From the NCBI GenBank assembly GCA_002746645.1, contig PDPU01000029.1, positions 22,038-86,037 of the forward strand: a stretch of DNA of 64,000 nucleotides, written 5' to 3'. The position numbers and the translations under genes were made by a program. Under the pieces are notes generated by a model. It was not told where the DNA came from. It did no database searches and saw nothing but the letters and a program-made list of their open reading frames with translations. The DNA is from Gammaproteobacteria bacterium. Its GTDB lineage: Bacteria > Pseudomonadota > Gammaproteobacteria > Granulosicoccales > Granulosicoccaceae. Below, one piece after another: positions 27,960 to 36,884 of the stretch (positions are counted from its first letter, which is position 1; each line of letters starts with the position of its first letter).

Positions 27960-29974
27960 AAGAAACCCTCCCACCCGCCACCGTGGGCGGCCGCATCGCC
28001 AGCGTCGCCACCGGCATCGCGGCCTTTTTCGAATCCCGTACCAACCCCTTCCCCGACGACTGGCAGGGGCAAGTGCCTCCTGCCGGCTTTTTTTCCTTCA
28101 TCAACTGGCAGCTCCGCGGCTACTGGCCGTGGGTGATCCTGGTGTTCGTTCTCAGCGTGTTCTACGCCTGGGTGGAAGTGTCGTTCATCGCGCTTGTCGG
28201 TCAGGTGATCGACTGGCTGGCCAGCGCTCGCGCCGCCGAGAACATCGCGGCCGCGGCATCGAGCGTGCCGGCTGATGCGGCCACCAACGGCGCGACGACG
28301 GCGAGCGAATCCGCCACCGCGCTGATCCCCGATGCCGAACAACGCGCCGTCATCGGCGGGCTGATCTGGCGCATCCTGCTGCTTGCCATCGGTGGCCTGG
28401 CCTTCGGGCTGCTCGTGTTCCAACCACTCTACGGCAACTTCCCGATGGCCGCACGCTGGCGTGGACACCGCCATCTCCTGTCGCAGAGCTACGCCTTCTT
28501 CCAGGACGAATTCGCCGGTCGCGTGAGTCAGAAACTCATGCAGAGTTCGCTCGCCACACGGGAGGTCGTGATCAAGGTCATCGATGTGCTGGCCTACATC
28601 GGCGCCTGGTTCATCGGGGCGATCGGCATCACGGCCATGATGGATCCACTCTATCTGCTGCCCTTCGTCGGCTGGCTCGTCGGTTTCGCACTGATTTTCG
28701 CCTGGCTGCTGCCGGAACTCACGCGGCGTTCGGAACGGACTGCCGATGCGATCAGCGAGATGGTAGGACGCATCACCGACAGCTACAGCAACATCCTCAC
28801 GGTCAAGCTCTTCGCCCAGGGACACCAGGAACTCGACTGCGGACGCGAAGGCATGGCGCAGCAGCTCGGTGCCTTCCACCGCAGCAATCGTGTGATCACG
28901 GTACTGAGCGGCCTGCGCGATGTCCTGAACACGCTTTTCGTGATTGCGGTGCTGTTGATTGGCCTCCTTACCTGGTCGCGCGGTACGGGCACACCGGGAG
29001 AACTTGCCGTGGCACTCGGCCTCGCCCTGCGCATCAATGGCCTTGGCCAGTGGCTGATGTGGGAACTCCAGGGGCTCGCCGATGCAGTGGGCACGCTTCG
29101 CGACGGCATCAGGATGCTGTCCGAGAAGCCAAGTGTGGTTGACGCGCCCGACGCGAGTACACTGACGGTGAAGAGCGGCGCCATCGAGTTCGACAAGGTG
29201 CGCTTTCACTACGGCCAGGGTCACGGCACCTTCGAGCAGCTGTCCCTGTCGATTGCCGCCGGGGAGAAAGTGGGCATCGTCGGCCGTTCCGGTGCCGGCA
29301 AGAGTACGCTCACCCACTTGCTGCTGCGGCTTTTCGATACCGAAGGCGGCACTGTACGCATTGACGGCCAGAACATCGCCGAGGTATCGCAGGACAGCCT
29401 GCGGCGACAGATCGCGATGGTGAGTCAGGACACCTCCCTCATGCACCGCTCGATTCGCGACAACATCGCCTACGGTCGTCCGGAGGCCAGCGATGCCGAC
29501 GTCATCGAAGCGGCACGCCGTGCGCACGCGCACGACTTCATCGAAGAACTCGAAGACAGCAAGGGACGCCGGGGGTACCAGGCGCACGCCGGTGAACGCG
29601 GCGTGAAGCTCTCGGGCGGCCAGCGGCAACGCATCGCGATCGCGCGCGTGTTCCTGAAGGACGCGCCGATTCTCGTGCTGGACGAAGCAACCAGCGCCCT
29701 CGACAGTGGCGTCGAAGCCGCCATTCAGGAAAACCTCGCCGAGCTCATGCAGGGCAAGACCGTCATCGCCATTGCACACCGGCTATCGACCATCGCCGCG
29801 ATGGACAGACTTGTCGTGCTCGACAAGGGCGAAATCGTCGAAACGGGCACCCACGATGCACTCGTCGCTGCCGGCGGACTCTACGCCCAGCTCTGGGCGC
29901 ATCAGTCCGGCGGGTTTCTCGGGGTGGACACCGCTTTACATGATCAGAAGAACCCGAGCGGATTCACGTCGTAG
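27956..29974 (+). CDS. ABC exporter half-transporter, second subunit
   Basis: The 672-residue partner of the preceding gene shares the same domain order. Walker A is GRSGAGKST (Lys449), with signature [15 protein letters not shown] and [13 protein letters not shown]. Between the first and second membrane helices it carries an Ala/Thr-rich insertion (about residues 93-130) absent from its partner, which would lie in the periplasm. Start and stop overlap by 4 bp with the first subunit. The end overlaps the convergent aldehyde dehydrogenase by 31 bp. Confidence 0.93.
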   Translation: MKETLPPATVGGRIASVATGIAAFFESRTNPFPDDWQGQVPPAGFFSFINWQLRGYWPWVILVFVLSVFYAWVEVSFIALVGQVIDWLASARAAENIAAAASSVPADAATNGATTASESATALIPDAEQRAVIGGLIWRILLLAIGGLAFGLLVFQPLYGNFPMAARWRGHRHLLSQSYAFFQDEFAGRVSQKLMQSSLATREVVIKVIDVLAYIGAWFIGAIGITAMMDPLYLLPFVGWLVGFALIFAWLLPELTRRSERTADAISEMVGRITDSYSNILTVKLFAQGHQELDCGREGMAQQLGAFHRSNRVITVLSGLRDVLNTLFVIAVLLIGLLTWSRGTGTPGELAVALGLALRINGLGQWLMWELQGLADAVGTLRDGIRMLSEKPSVVDAPDASTLTVKSGAIEFDKVRFHYGQGHGTFEQLSLSIAAGEKVGIVGRSGAGKSTLTHLLLRLFDTEGGTVRIDGQNIAEVSQDSLRRQIAMVSQDTSLMHRSIRDNIAYGRPEASDADVIEAARRAHAHDFIEELEDSKGRRGYQAHAGERGVKLSGGQRQRIAIARVFLKDAPILVLDEATSALDSGVEAAIQENLAELMQGKTVIAIAHRLSTIAAMDRLVVLDKGEIVETGTHDALVAAGGLYAQLWAHQSGGFLGVDTALHDQKNPSGFTS

Positions 29975-31464
29975 CTCACGAGCATGTTCTTGGTCTGCTG
30001 GTAGTGATCCAGCATCATCTTGTGCGTTTCGCGGCCAACACCGGACTTCTTGTAGCCACCGAAGGCCGCATGTGCCGGGTAGAGGTGATAGCAGTTGGTC
30101 CAGACACGACCGGCCTGAATGCCGCGTCCCATGCGATAGGCACGATTCATGTCACGGGTCCAGACACCGGCACCGAGACCGAATTCCGTGGCATTGGCGA
30201 TGGCCAGCGCTTCGGCTTCGTCGCGAAAGGTCGTCACCGACACCACCGGCCCGAAGATCTCCTCCTGAAAGACACGCATGTCGTTGCTGCCCTTGAGCAG
30301 GGTCGGCTCGATGTAGAAGCCGCTGTCGAAATCCTGCCCGACAGCTGCCTTGCCACCACCCATCAACACTTCGGCACCTTCGTCGCGGCCAATCTGGATG
30401 TAGCTCAGGATCTTGTCGTACTGTTCCTTCGAGGCCTGCGCGCCGACCATGGTGTCGGTGTCGAGCGGGTTGCCGCGCTTGATGTTCGACGCTCGGGCCA
30501 TCACGCGGCTCACGAATTCCTCCGCAATGGCTTCCTGCACCAGAAGTCGCGAGGGGCAGGTGCAGACCTCGCCCTGATTCAGGAATGCAAGCACGGCCCC
30601 TTCCAGGCACTTGTCGACATAGGTGTCTTCATGATCGAGGATGTCGTCGAAGTACACATTCGGCGACTTGCCACCGAGTTCGACCGTGGACGGAATGATG
30701 TTGTCGGCCGCATACTGCATGATCTTCGAACCGACCGGCGTCGAGCCGGTAAAGGCGATCTTCGCGATGCGCGTGCTGGTGGCAAGCGCCTGACCGGCCT
30801 CTTCGCCGTAACCGTTGATGACGTTGACGACACCGGGTGGCAGCAGATCGGCCACCAGTTCCATCATCAGCAGGATGCCCGCGGGCGTCTGTTCGGCCGG
30901 TTTCAGCACCACGCAGTTTCCGGCAGCGAGCGCCGGAGCGAGTTTCCAGGCCGCCATCAGCAACGGGAAGTTCCACGGGATGATCTGCCCCACCACCCCG
31001 AGTGGCTCGTGAAAGTGATACGCCACGGTGTTGGCATCGATCTCACCGATGCTGCCTTCCTGAGCGCGCACGCAACCGGCAAAGTAACGATAGTGATCGA
31101 TGGCCAGGGGCAGATCGGCATTGAGCGTTTCACGCACCGACTTGCCGTTGTCCCAGGTTTCAGCCACCGCCAGCATCTCGAGGTTCTGCTCCATGCGGTC
31201 GGCAATCTTCAACAGAATGCCGGATCGCTCGGCCACCGAGGTGCTTCCCCAACTGTCGCTGGCCTTGTGGGCCGCATCGAGTGCCAGTTCGACATCGGCA
31301 GCATCGGAGCGCGCCACTTCACAGAACACCTGACCGTTCACCGGTGAAACGTTGTCGAAGTACTTCCCGTTGACCGGGGCCGTCCATTCCCCGCCGATGA
31401 AATTGTCATAGCGGCTCCTGAACTGAACCCTGGCACCGTCGGTATTGGGGTTGGCGTAGATCAT
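29944..31464 (-). CDS. NAD-dependent aldehyde dehydrogenase, ExaC/AldB type
   Basis: This 506-residue enzyme oxidises acetaldehyde and similar aldehydes to acids. The general-base Glu262 lies in [13 protein letters not shown] context and the nucleophile is Cys301 in [11 protein letters not shown]. That CTCPSR form, the [20 protein letters not shown] segment and the C-terminal end in PLGFF are typical of the ExaC/AldB group. The ATG at 31464 has GGAGG upstream. It is divergent from a GAF-domain regulator, as seen for AcoR-like regulators in Pseudomonas relatives, and its product acetate would feed the acs module at 12.3 kb. Confidence 0.93.
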   Translation of the reverse strand: MIYANPNTDGARVQFRSRYDNFIGGEWTAPVNGKYFDNVSPVNGQVFCEVARSDAADVELALDAAHKASDSWGSTSVAERSGILLKIADRMEQNLEMLAVAETWDNGKSVRETLNADLPLAIDHYRYFAGCVRAQEGSIGEIDANTVAYHFHEPLGVVGQIIPWNFPLLMAAWKLAPALAAGNCVVLKPAEQTPAGILLMMELVADLLPPGVVNVINGYGEEAGQALATSTRIAKIAFTGSTPVGSKIMQYAADNIIPSTVELGGKSPNVYFDDILDHEDTYVDKCLEGAVLAFLNQGEVCTCPSRLLVQEAIAEEFVSRVMARASNIKRGNPLDTDTMVGAQASKEQYDKILSYIQIGRDEGAEVLMGGGKAAVGQDFDSGFYIEPTLLKGSNDMRVFQEEIFGPVVSVTTFRDEAEALAIANATEFGLGAGVWTRDMNRAYRMGRGIQAGRVWTNCYHLYPAHAAFGGYKKSGVGRETHKMMLDHYQQTKNMLVSYDVNPLGFF

Positions 31465-31477
31465 GGTCTTCCTCCAT

Positions 31478-31495
31478 TAGTGTCAATTGGTACTA
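31478..31495. promoter_or_regulatory. Imperfect palindrome between aldehyde dehydrogenase and GAF regulator
   Basis: TAGTGTCAATTGGTACTA is symmetric at 7 of 9 base pairs and starts 14 bp upstream of the dehydrogenase ATG in the 140-bp divergent intergenic region. It is a candidate operator for the regulator at 31605. Confidence 0.35.
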
Positions 31496-31604
31496 GGTCT
31501 CGTCACCGGGCGTCAAAGCAGGGTAATCTCGGAGGGGTTGAAGAAAGGTTGAAACCGGAACCTCACCGCAGGGTCGGAGGCAGCCGGCCAGGAGGATCAG
31601 TGAC

Positions 31605-32936
31605 GTGCAGATAGACCGGAGCCTGAAACAGCGGCGCGATGCAGCCGCCCGCAGCTGGCAACAGTTTCTGTCCAGGCGGAAGCATGGCGATACGCTGAGC
31701 GTTCGACCCGAAATCGGCGACTCCTGGCATCGCAGCCACCGCTCCTTCGATACCGACTCACCCGGCCCTCCTCCACTGGACGACCCCGAGGAAACCCGTT
31801 CGCGTTGGGAAGCATCACCCTTGTGTCGCGCTGCGGTGCCCGAACTCGAACAACTCGCAAGGCTGACCACCGACAGCCATTGCGTGGCCGCCATCAGTGA
31901 CGCAACCGGTCGGCTGCTCTGGACCCATGCAAGTCGCCATATGGAAACCCGTGCCTGCGACGCGCATTTCATGGCCGGAGGGCGCTGGCACGAGGCAGCC
32001 AGCGGCACCAACGCCATCGGTCTCAGTCTGGCGCGGCGTGCGCCGACGACCGTCTTCGCCGCAGAGCATTACTGGTCTTCATTGCATGAGTGGGTGTGCT
32101 ATGCCTGTCCCATCATCCATCCCGCCAGCGGCGAACTCCTCGGCGTCGTGGATCTCTCTTCCACCTGGGATCGCTTCAACCCGCTGGGCCAGATGGCGGT
32201 CAACGGCATGGCAATGTCGATCGCCAATCGACTGGGCAACGCTTCGGCGGCCTCGTCAGCCGATACAGTCGGTGGAGTCGGTCGAGTCCGTGGTGGGGTC
32301 GATGCAGTCGGTGGAGTCCATGGAGTCCATGGAGTCCATGGAGTCCGTGGTGGGGTCGGCGGGGTCGATGCAGCCGGTGCGGCCTGTGAAGACGGCGGGG
32401 CCGATGGCGCGAACGGTGCAGGCAGGCATTGCCCCGAGTTGACACTGCGATTTCTCGGCAGTCGTGAAGGCCACCTGCGCGACGAAATCAAGCGCTTTTC
32501 CAGACGTCACGCGGAAATACTGTGCCTGCTGGCGCTGCACCCGGAGGGCTTGTCGCTCGATGCCCTGCATGCGGCCCTGTACGGCGACCGGCCCGTCAGG
32601 ACCGGCACACTGAAATCCGAGATCAGCACGCTGCGGCGTCTGCTCGGCGGTGGCATCGACTCACGACCCTATCGCCTTGTCATGGATCATCGATGCGACG
32701 TCATCGAACTCTGGCAAGCCTTGAAGCACGGCAACCGAGAGCGTGCCCTGCAACTCTATCGTGGCCCTCTGCTGCCCGGGTCGTCATCGCCCGAACTGAC
32801 CGAATGGCGAGACTGCATCGATGCACTGACGAGCGAACTGATCGAGAACTGCGCGAATCTCGACCAGTTGCTCACCCATGCGCATGCGACTGCCGGAGAG
32901 CAGGTGCGTGATCGACTCAGGTGCCTGGCCGGTTGA
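31605..32936 (+). CDS. GAF-domain transcriptional regulator with minisatellite linker
   Basis: The 443-residue protein starts at a GTG preceded by AGGAGG. Residues 1-215 form an AcoR-like sensory part with a GAF domain (SHCVAAISDATGRLLW, EAASGTNAIGLSLARR, CPIIHPASGELLGVVDLSST). Residues 222-260 are a Gly/Val-rich repeat (GVHGVHGVHGV). The C-terminal part (about 290-400) has a winged-helix-like region with LHPEGLSLDALHAALYGDR and GTLKSEISTLRRLLGG. The AAA+ domain of true AcoR is absent, so it is not a sigma-54 activator. It probably controls the divergent aldehyde dehydrogenase. Confidence 0.85.
   Translation: MQIDRSLKQRRDAAARSWQQFLSRRKHGDTLSVRPEIGDSWHRSHRSFDTDSPGPPPLDDPEETRSRWEASPLCRAAVPELEQLARLTTDSHCVAAISDATGRLLWTHASRHMETRACDAHFMAGGRWHEAASGTNAIGLSLARRAPTTVFAAEHYWSSLHEWVCYACPIIHPASGELLGVVDLSSTWDRFNPLGQMAVNGMAMSIANRLGNASAASSADTVGGVGRVRGGVDAVGGVHGVHGVHGVRGGVGGVDAAGAACEDGGADGANGAGRHCPELTLRFLGSREGHLRDEIKRFSRRHAEILCLLALHPEGLSLDALHAALYGDRPVRTGTLKSEISTLRRLLGGGIDSRPYRLVMDHRCDVIELWQALKHGNRERALQLYRGPLLPGSSSPELTEWRDCIDALTSELIENCANLDQLLTHAHATAGEQVRDRLRCLAG
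32262..32382 (+). repeat. 9-bp minisatellite in the GAF regulator
   Basis: About 120 bp of G/T-rich repeats built on a 9-bp unit. GGAGTCCAT occurs three times in a row at 32313-32340. Larger copies such as GAGTCCGTGGTGGGGTCG occur twice. The period keeps the reading frame whatever the copy number. Confidence 0.85.
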
Positions 32937-33010
32937 ACGCAAGCGCGGCCCGGATCAGTCCGTGTCGCAGGGCTTGCGTCGTCGAACCCCGGCCTTCGCA
33001 AGTCGCCATC

Positions 33011-33541
33011 TCAGGCGATTTCGCCTTCTCCGTCTCCGGAGCCGTCTGCGGCGGCAAGCTGCGCCATCTGCTTGTCCAGTTGCAGCATGTGGAAGTCCGA
33101 ACTGCCGGCTGCCTCGACATCGTTGAGCACCTTGCGGAAAAGATCTTCTTCCTCGACCTGTTCGGCCAGGAACCAGTGCAGCATCGGCTGGGTCGTGTAT
33201 TCCTTGGCTTCGTGCGCCACCTCGAACATGTTCTTGATCTGCTCGGTGACCTGTTGCTCCTGTTCAAGTCCGGCTTCGATGGCGCTGCGCGGGCTGTCGA
33301 ACACCGTGGCCGGCGCGGACATGGCCTGCAGTTCCACCGGCACGTCACAGGAGACCAGAAAATCGTAGAGCCGCATCGCGTGCGAGATCTCTTCCCGGGC
33401 ATGCCCCCGAAACCAGAGCGCGAAACCGGCAAGATCCTGGCTGTCGAAGTAGGCCGCCATGCCGAGATAGCTGTAGGCGGCATGCAGTTCATGATTGACC
33501 TGAGCCTTGATGATGTCGGTAACGCTTTCGTGAATACGCAC
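33011..33541 (-). CDS. Non-haem ferritin
   Basis: The 176-residue iron-storage protein of the FtnA type has ferroxidase ligands visible in NHELHAAYSYLG (Glu18, Tyr25), the ARE-E--H segment AREEISHAMRLYD (Glu50, His53), EQEQQVTEQI and AEQVEEEDLFRKV. The C-terminal tail is acidic and glycine-rich (GSGDGEGE). It would form the cytoplasmic 24-mer cage. A conspicuous inverted repeat lies 33 bp upstream of its start. Confidence 0.95.
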   Translation of the reverse strand: MRIHESVTDIIKAQVNHELHAAYSYLGMAAYFDSQDLAGFALWFRGHAREEISHAMRLYDFLVSCDVPVELQAMSAPATVFDSPRSAIEAGLEQEQQVTEQIKNMFEVAHEAKEYTTQPMLHWFLAEQVEEEDLFRKVLNDVEAAGSSDFHMLQLDKQMAQLAAADGSGDGEGEIA

Positions 33542-33573
33542 TGTGGATTCTCCTGAAGATGTGCCAGTGATTT

Positions 33574-33598
33574 ATATCCCTGCCAATAATAGGGATAT
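33574..33598. promoter_or_regulatory. Inverted repeat upstream of ferritin
   Basis: ATATCCCT (33574-33581) and AGGGATAT (33591-33598) form a perfect 8-bp inverted repeat with a 9-nt A/T-rich centre, 33 bp from the ferritin start codon. It does not match a Fur box. It may be an operator for another iron or redox regulator. Confidence 0.45.
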
Positions 33599-33792
33599 GC
33601 GGGAATCATTCTAGCCGGCAAGGCTGCATGGCAGTTGTTCCGCGGCGACATCGAAAACACCGACAACAGAAGAAAAAAGACATGCGGGAATTCATCGGCA
33701 TCGGGAGGAAACAATGCAAATCATTTTCACTTCCATCCGCATCGGATGCGGCAAGTGCTCAACCGACGGAAGCAGCCTGCCGGATCGCCGGA

Positions 33793-34290
33793 TCAGGCAT
33801 CACGGCACACTCTGGCCAGCGCTTCCCGTGCAATCAGGACATGAAACGGCATGATCGCGCCAAGATACAATCTGCCGAACACACCATGAGGGTGTACCCA
33901 GGTCGCAAGATGAACCCGCCCATCCAGCGACATGACCGACACTCTGAACTCCAGGTGTCTGTCGTCGAAACCGGCGATCAACTCCTGGCCATCGTCCATC
34001 TCGACGGGAAACGGCCCGACCTTGTCATCGTGATCAGGGCCATCATGCAAGAGGCCGAAAGGCAGGACAGCGATGCGTCGCAGCTCGAGCAACAACCCTG
34101 CCCAACCCGGGAACGCCGCAATCAGTTCGGCAGCCTGCCTCGGAGACGCGCCAGCCTGCACGCTGAAGCAATCAAGGAAATCGCCTTTGCCGACCCTGTC
34201 ATGCAGTCGGCTGCCCGAAGGCAACTCGCACCGGCGCACATCGGAGAGCATCGAGCAAAGCGCAGCATTGGCGGGTGCAGCAATTGTCAT
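33793..34290 (-). CDS. DUF2867 family protein
   Basis: The 165-residue protein matches DUF2867 over its length. Marks are AAFPGWAGLLLELRRIAVLP, LIAGFDDRHLEFRVSV and the C-terminal GRLYLGAIMPFHVLIAREAL. Members are small proteins of unknown function, often fused to or encoded beside SDR-like proteins. No partner is seen here. The ATG at 34290 follows GGAGAG closely. The overlapping plus-strand frame is an antisense shadow. Confidence 0.85.
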   Translation of the reverse strand: MTIAAPANAALCSMLSDVRRCELPSGSRLHDRVGKGDFLDCFSVQAGASPRQAAELIAAFPGWAGLLLELRRIAVLPFGLLHDGPDHDDKVGPFPVEMDDGQELIAGFDDRHLEFRVSVMSLDGRVHLATWVHPHGVFGRLYLGAIMPFHVLIAREALARVCRDA

Positions 34291-34380
34291 GTCTCTCCAT
34301 ACTCCTCATTCGAATCATCACATTGAGGCCGTGCCGTGCGTCGCTGCAATTCGGCCTCCTCCGCAAACAGCCCTGCCTTC

Positions 34381-34407
34381 GGCCCTGCCCTCGTATCGGG
34401 CAGGGCC
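34381..34407 (-). terminator. Hairpin after the histidine phosphatase gene
   Basis: A 10-bp perfect stem (GGCCCTGCCC / GGGCAGGGCC) with a 7-nt loop begins 12 bp after the phosphatase stop at 34419. T-residues are few downstream, so termination strength is uncertain. Confidence 0.55.
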
Positions 34408-34418
34408 GGGCATCACTG

Positions 34419-35096
34419 TCAGGATGGCCAGTCTTCAGGTGCGATGCTGCCGAGCACCTGGAACTTGCCGTCTTCATGAGGCTGTACCACCCAGACCGAA
34501 CCCATCGGATCCGGGTAGATCATCGTTGCCGCATTGAACGGGTCATCGTGTCCGACCAGAATGGTATTGGTGCCTTCCGGTGGCATGACCGTGAGGTACT
34601 TCGTCATGTTGTCCGACATGAGTTGCCATTGACCGGGTACATAGGTGGCAGCAGCCACGAAGTTCAGGTCCGGGTTCTGCTCATACTTGCCGAAGGCCAG
34701 GTCGGCGGTCTTCCAGGCACGGCAATACTCGCTGCTGATCACGTCACCGTAGGGGATGCCATGCTTGCGGAACTGGTTGCCGATTTCCTTGGCCTGATGC
34801 CAGCCGTCTTCGCTCAGCACCCGCTGGGTCGCGCAGTTATCCGTCTCGGCAACCACCTGATCGGCCCAGTTTCTCTCGGTTTCCGCATGGCGTATGAAAA
34901 CCACGAGACCGCCTTCCTTCATGGCGGCAATCAGGTCATCCGTAGTCATGCCTTCGGCCGTTTCCATACGAGCCGGATTGTCCACGCCTGAAGGCGAAAC
35001 ATAGTCTGTCGGATCGTCTGCGGAAACCGGCAGGGCAAGTGGAAGAGACAGCACGGCGGCAACGGCTGTGCGTCTGAGCTGCGAGTACATATTCAT
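34419..35096 (-). CDS. Periplasmic histidine phosphatase family protein
   Basis: The 225-residue product has a signal peptide (about 1-26, ending PVSA) and then a phosphoglycerate-mutase-like domain. The catalytic RHxE motif reads IRHAETERN (His70), followed by SSEYCRAWKTA and the second catalytic His in ILVGHDDPFN. Members act on phosphate esters, and the secreted location suggests nutrient phosphate release. The ATG at 35096 has AGGAG at 8 nt. A TTGACA/AGTAAT promoter with a palindrome lies upstream. Confidence 0.88.
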   Translation of the reverse strand: MNMYSQLRRTAVAAVLSLPLALPVSADDPTDYVSPSGVDNPARMETAEGMTTDDLIAAMKEGGLVVFIRHAETERNWADQVVAETDNCATQRVLSEDGWHQAKEIGNQFRKHGIPYGDVISSEYCRAWKTADLAFGKYEQNPDLNFVAAATYVPGQWQLMSDNMTKYLTVMPPEGTNTILVGHDDPFNAATMIYPDPMGSVWVVQPHEDGKFQVLGSIAPEDWPS

Positions 35097-35444
35097 GGCG
35101 TAAATCTCCTGAGGACCGGTACGAGGCAGATTCCAGGTACCTTCAGCAAAATTACTAGTACCCGACAAAACCTGTCAAGTATTGACAGAGGACGGAAATG
35201 CGCATGAGCAAACGCTACCTGATACCGAAACCACAAGCCCTGTTCTCGCCGTTTTTCCTTGAAATTCAGCGCCTCCACGACGGCCTCTGCTCACGCGAAA
35301 GACGTCGTCCCCGGGAGACGGTCAGACAGCGCCTGGATGACACTCCGGAAAATGAAGAAACTGCAATGAAACCGGTGCCGGACAAGTGCGCGATACGCGC
35401 GCACGAACCGGTTGGCGCCCGGCATCGACCTGCACGACAGGCTG
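35097..35444. other. Intergenic region, no gene supported
   Basis: These 348 bp hold the phosphatase promoter and palindrome in the left 90 bp. The remainder has open frames on both strands without ribosome-binding sites or recognisable protein sequence. I see no gene there. Confidence 0.5.
35151..35188 (-). promoter_or_regulatory. Promoter with overlapping palindrome for the histidine phosphatase
   Basis: On the minus strand TTGACA (35178-35173), a 16-bp spacer and AGTAAT (35156-35151) form a good sigma-70 promoter about 55 bp before the gene. The -35 is one arm of the perfect palindrome CTGTCAA-GTA-TTGACAG (35172-35188), so a bound regulator would block or position polymerase. Confidence 0.5.
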
Positions 35445-36320
35445 CTACAGCTTCTGCTCGCAGCTGTCCTTCTCGGGAAGAATCCGCCTTACATCCAGTA
35501 TTTCAACCAGGCCGTCATGGCTCTCGGCAAATCCGTCTTCGGCGGGAGGCAAGACCCTGACACGCGCCTCGATCAGGACAGGCTGGTAGGGGCTGTGACG
35601 TACTTCAGCCTTGTCGAGGCTGGCTTTTCGCAAGGGATCCATGACATCTGCCTCGCCGACCGCCCAGTATTCTTCCGGCAACGAGCCGAATGTCAATACG
35701 GACACCTCGTGGCCATACACGTACAGCCCTGACAGGGTGACAACACTGCCGGGCTTCGGGCGCTCCGAGTCAGCCGACTCGTCCCGCAACAGCACTTCCC
35801 GGACAGTCACGTTCTCCGCCGTGCTGGCCATCGAGGCATTGGCTGTGTAGCCGGAACCGTCATATACCAAGGTCACCTTTCTTGCCGGATAACCGCCTCC
35901 GGATGTCTGGACAACGATGTCATGGAAACCGTTGGTGCGATTGTCGGACAACACGACGGGCAACTTCACCAAGGTTGTATCACTCGTGAAACGAAGTGTT
36001 CCATCGGCTTCAGGGTCGGCCGTCAACACCATGAGCGTGCAGCCGCCGTTACCGCAATAGCCGCTGTCGAAGTGCATGAGCGCAACCGCGTCAGGCCATG
36101 AATCGTTGTTCAGATTGACACGTTTGTAGTCGTACTGGCCCACACGGATGTCTGCATCGTATTCCCGGAGCGCGCGCTGCACGTCGGTGGAAAAACCGAT
36201 GACCGGCTGGTTGCCGTCTGATGATCCGGCCGATGCCGGTGCCTCGTCTTCGACGTCGAAGGTCGTTGACGCGCAGGCGGACAGCATCACGACCGCCAGA
36301 ACCGTTGCCCGTATTCTCAT
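35445..36320 (-). CDS. Hypothetical lipoprotein
   Basis: The 291-residue protein has a lipobox LSAC (Cys16). I do not recognise the family. Residues 60-110 (DYKRVNLNNDSWPDAVALMH, then a small Cys/Gly loop CGNGGC) resemble FG-GAP-like or secreted repeat proteins. The rest is beta-rich. It precedes another small lipoprotein gene of the same direction 42 bp upstream, which suggests a two-gene unit. Confidence 0.75.
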   Translation of the reverse strand: MRIRATVLAVVMLSACASTTFDVEDEAPASAGSSDGNQPVIGFSTDVQRALREYDADIRVGQYDYKRVNLNNDSWPDAVALMHFDSGYCGNGGCTLMVLTADPEADGTLRFTSDTTLVKLPVVLSDNRTNGFHDIVVQTSGGGYPARKVTLVYDGSGYTANASMASTAENVTVREVLLRDESADSERPKPGSVVTLSGLYVYGHEVSVLTFGSLPEEYWAVGEADVMDPLRKASLDKAEVRHSPYQPVLIEARVRVLPPAEDGFAESHDGLVEILDVRRILPEKDSCEQKL

Positions 36321-36362
36321 GCTGCCTCCGACGATCGTCGTGCTGATCGAGTGGGTCGCGCC

Positions 36363-36812
36363 TCAGCGCTTCACGCAGACGCGATTGTCCACGGCTGTCT
36401 TCAGTTCGGCCTCTGTCCCGGATACCACCAGAACAGCAAATTCACCGATGTATTCAACGGTTCCGGCATCATGGACGACCTGCACGGCCTCGTATCCGGC
36501 GTCCGAGCGGTTGAGCAATGGCTCACCGGAATAACCATCCAGAATGGCAAGACGAACATCACCGCACTGGTACTCGGCCCTCACCGTGCCCAGTGAACAG
36601 AACCAGGTTCCGTTTTCATCCCTGACGGCCTGGCCGGAGTGGCGCTCGCAGGACTGTTCGTCGATGGTGTACGAGCCGTCTGCCCGGAATCCGGCAACCC
36701 TTTCCTGCGGAACGGCACAGGCACTCAGCCCGATGACGCCTGACAGCAGGACACCGACGGTTGCGGCCTCTCCGCCCGAGCTGTATGGATGTGTTGAACC
36801 CGCAGAGGTCAT
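36363..36812 (-). CDS. Hypothetical small lipoprotein
   Basis: The 149-residue product has a lipobox LSAC (Cys32) after an unusually polar N-terminus, so the true start may be an internal codon nearer the hydrophobic stretch. The mature part has five further cysteines, possibly in disulfides (SCERHSG, FCSLG, YQCGDV, RVCVKR). No family recognised. It is probably co-transcribed with the lipoprotein at 35445. Confidence 0.65.
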   Translation of the reverse strand: MTSAGSTHPYSSGGEAATVGVLLSGVIGLSACAVPQERVAGFRADGSYTIDEQSCERHSGQAVRDENGTWFCSLGTVRAEYQCGDVRLAILDGYSGEPLLNRSDAGYEAVQVVHDAGTVEYIGEFAVLVVSGTEAELKTAVDNRVCVKR

Positions 36813-36884
36813 AGGTCACCGTATCGTTCAATGGCAAGAAAACCTGAACGGGCATCGCGCCGATGGTATTCGGCCTCCGTGCTG

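Noticed and set aside
32262..32382. Repeat cluster considered as a CRISPR array
   Set aside because: Units are 9 bp, contiguous and without spacers, and lie inside a coding frame.
33628..34326. 232-codon plus-strand frame opposite DUF2867
   Set aside because: The minus-strand frame matches a known family and has a good ribosome-binding site. The plus frame has neither.
35198..35560. 120-codon plus-strand frame in the phosphatase-lipoprotein gap
   Set aside because: It runs into the lipoprotein gene on the other strand, has no ribosome-binding site and an unlikely composition.
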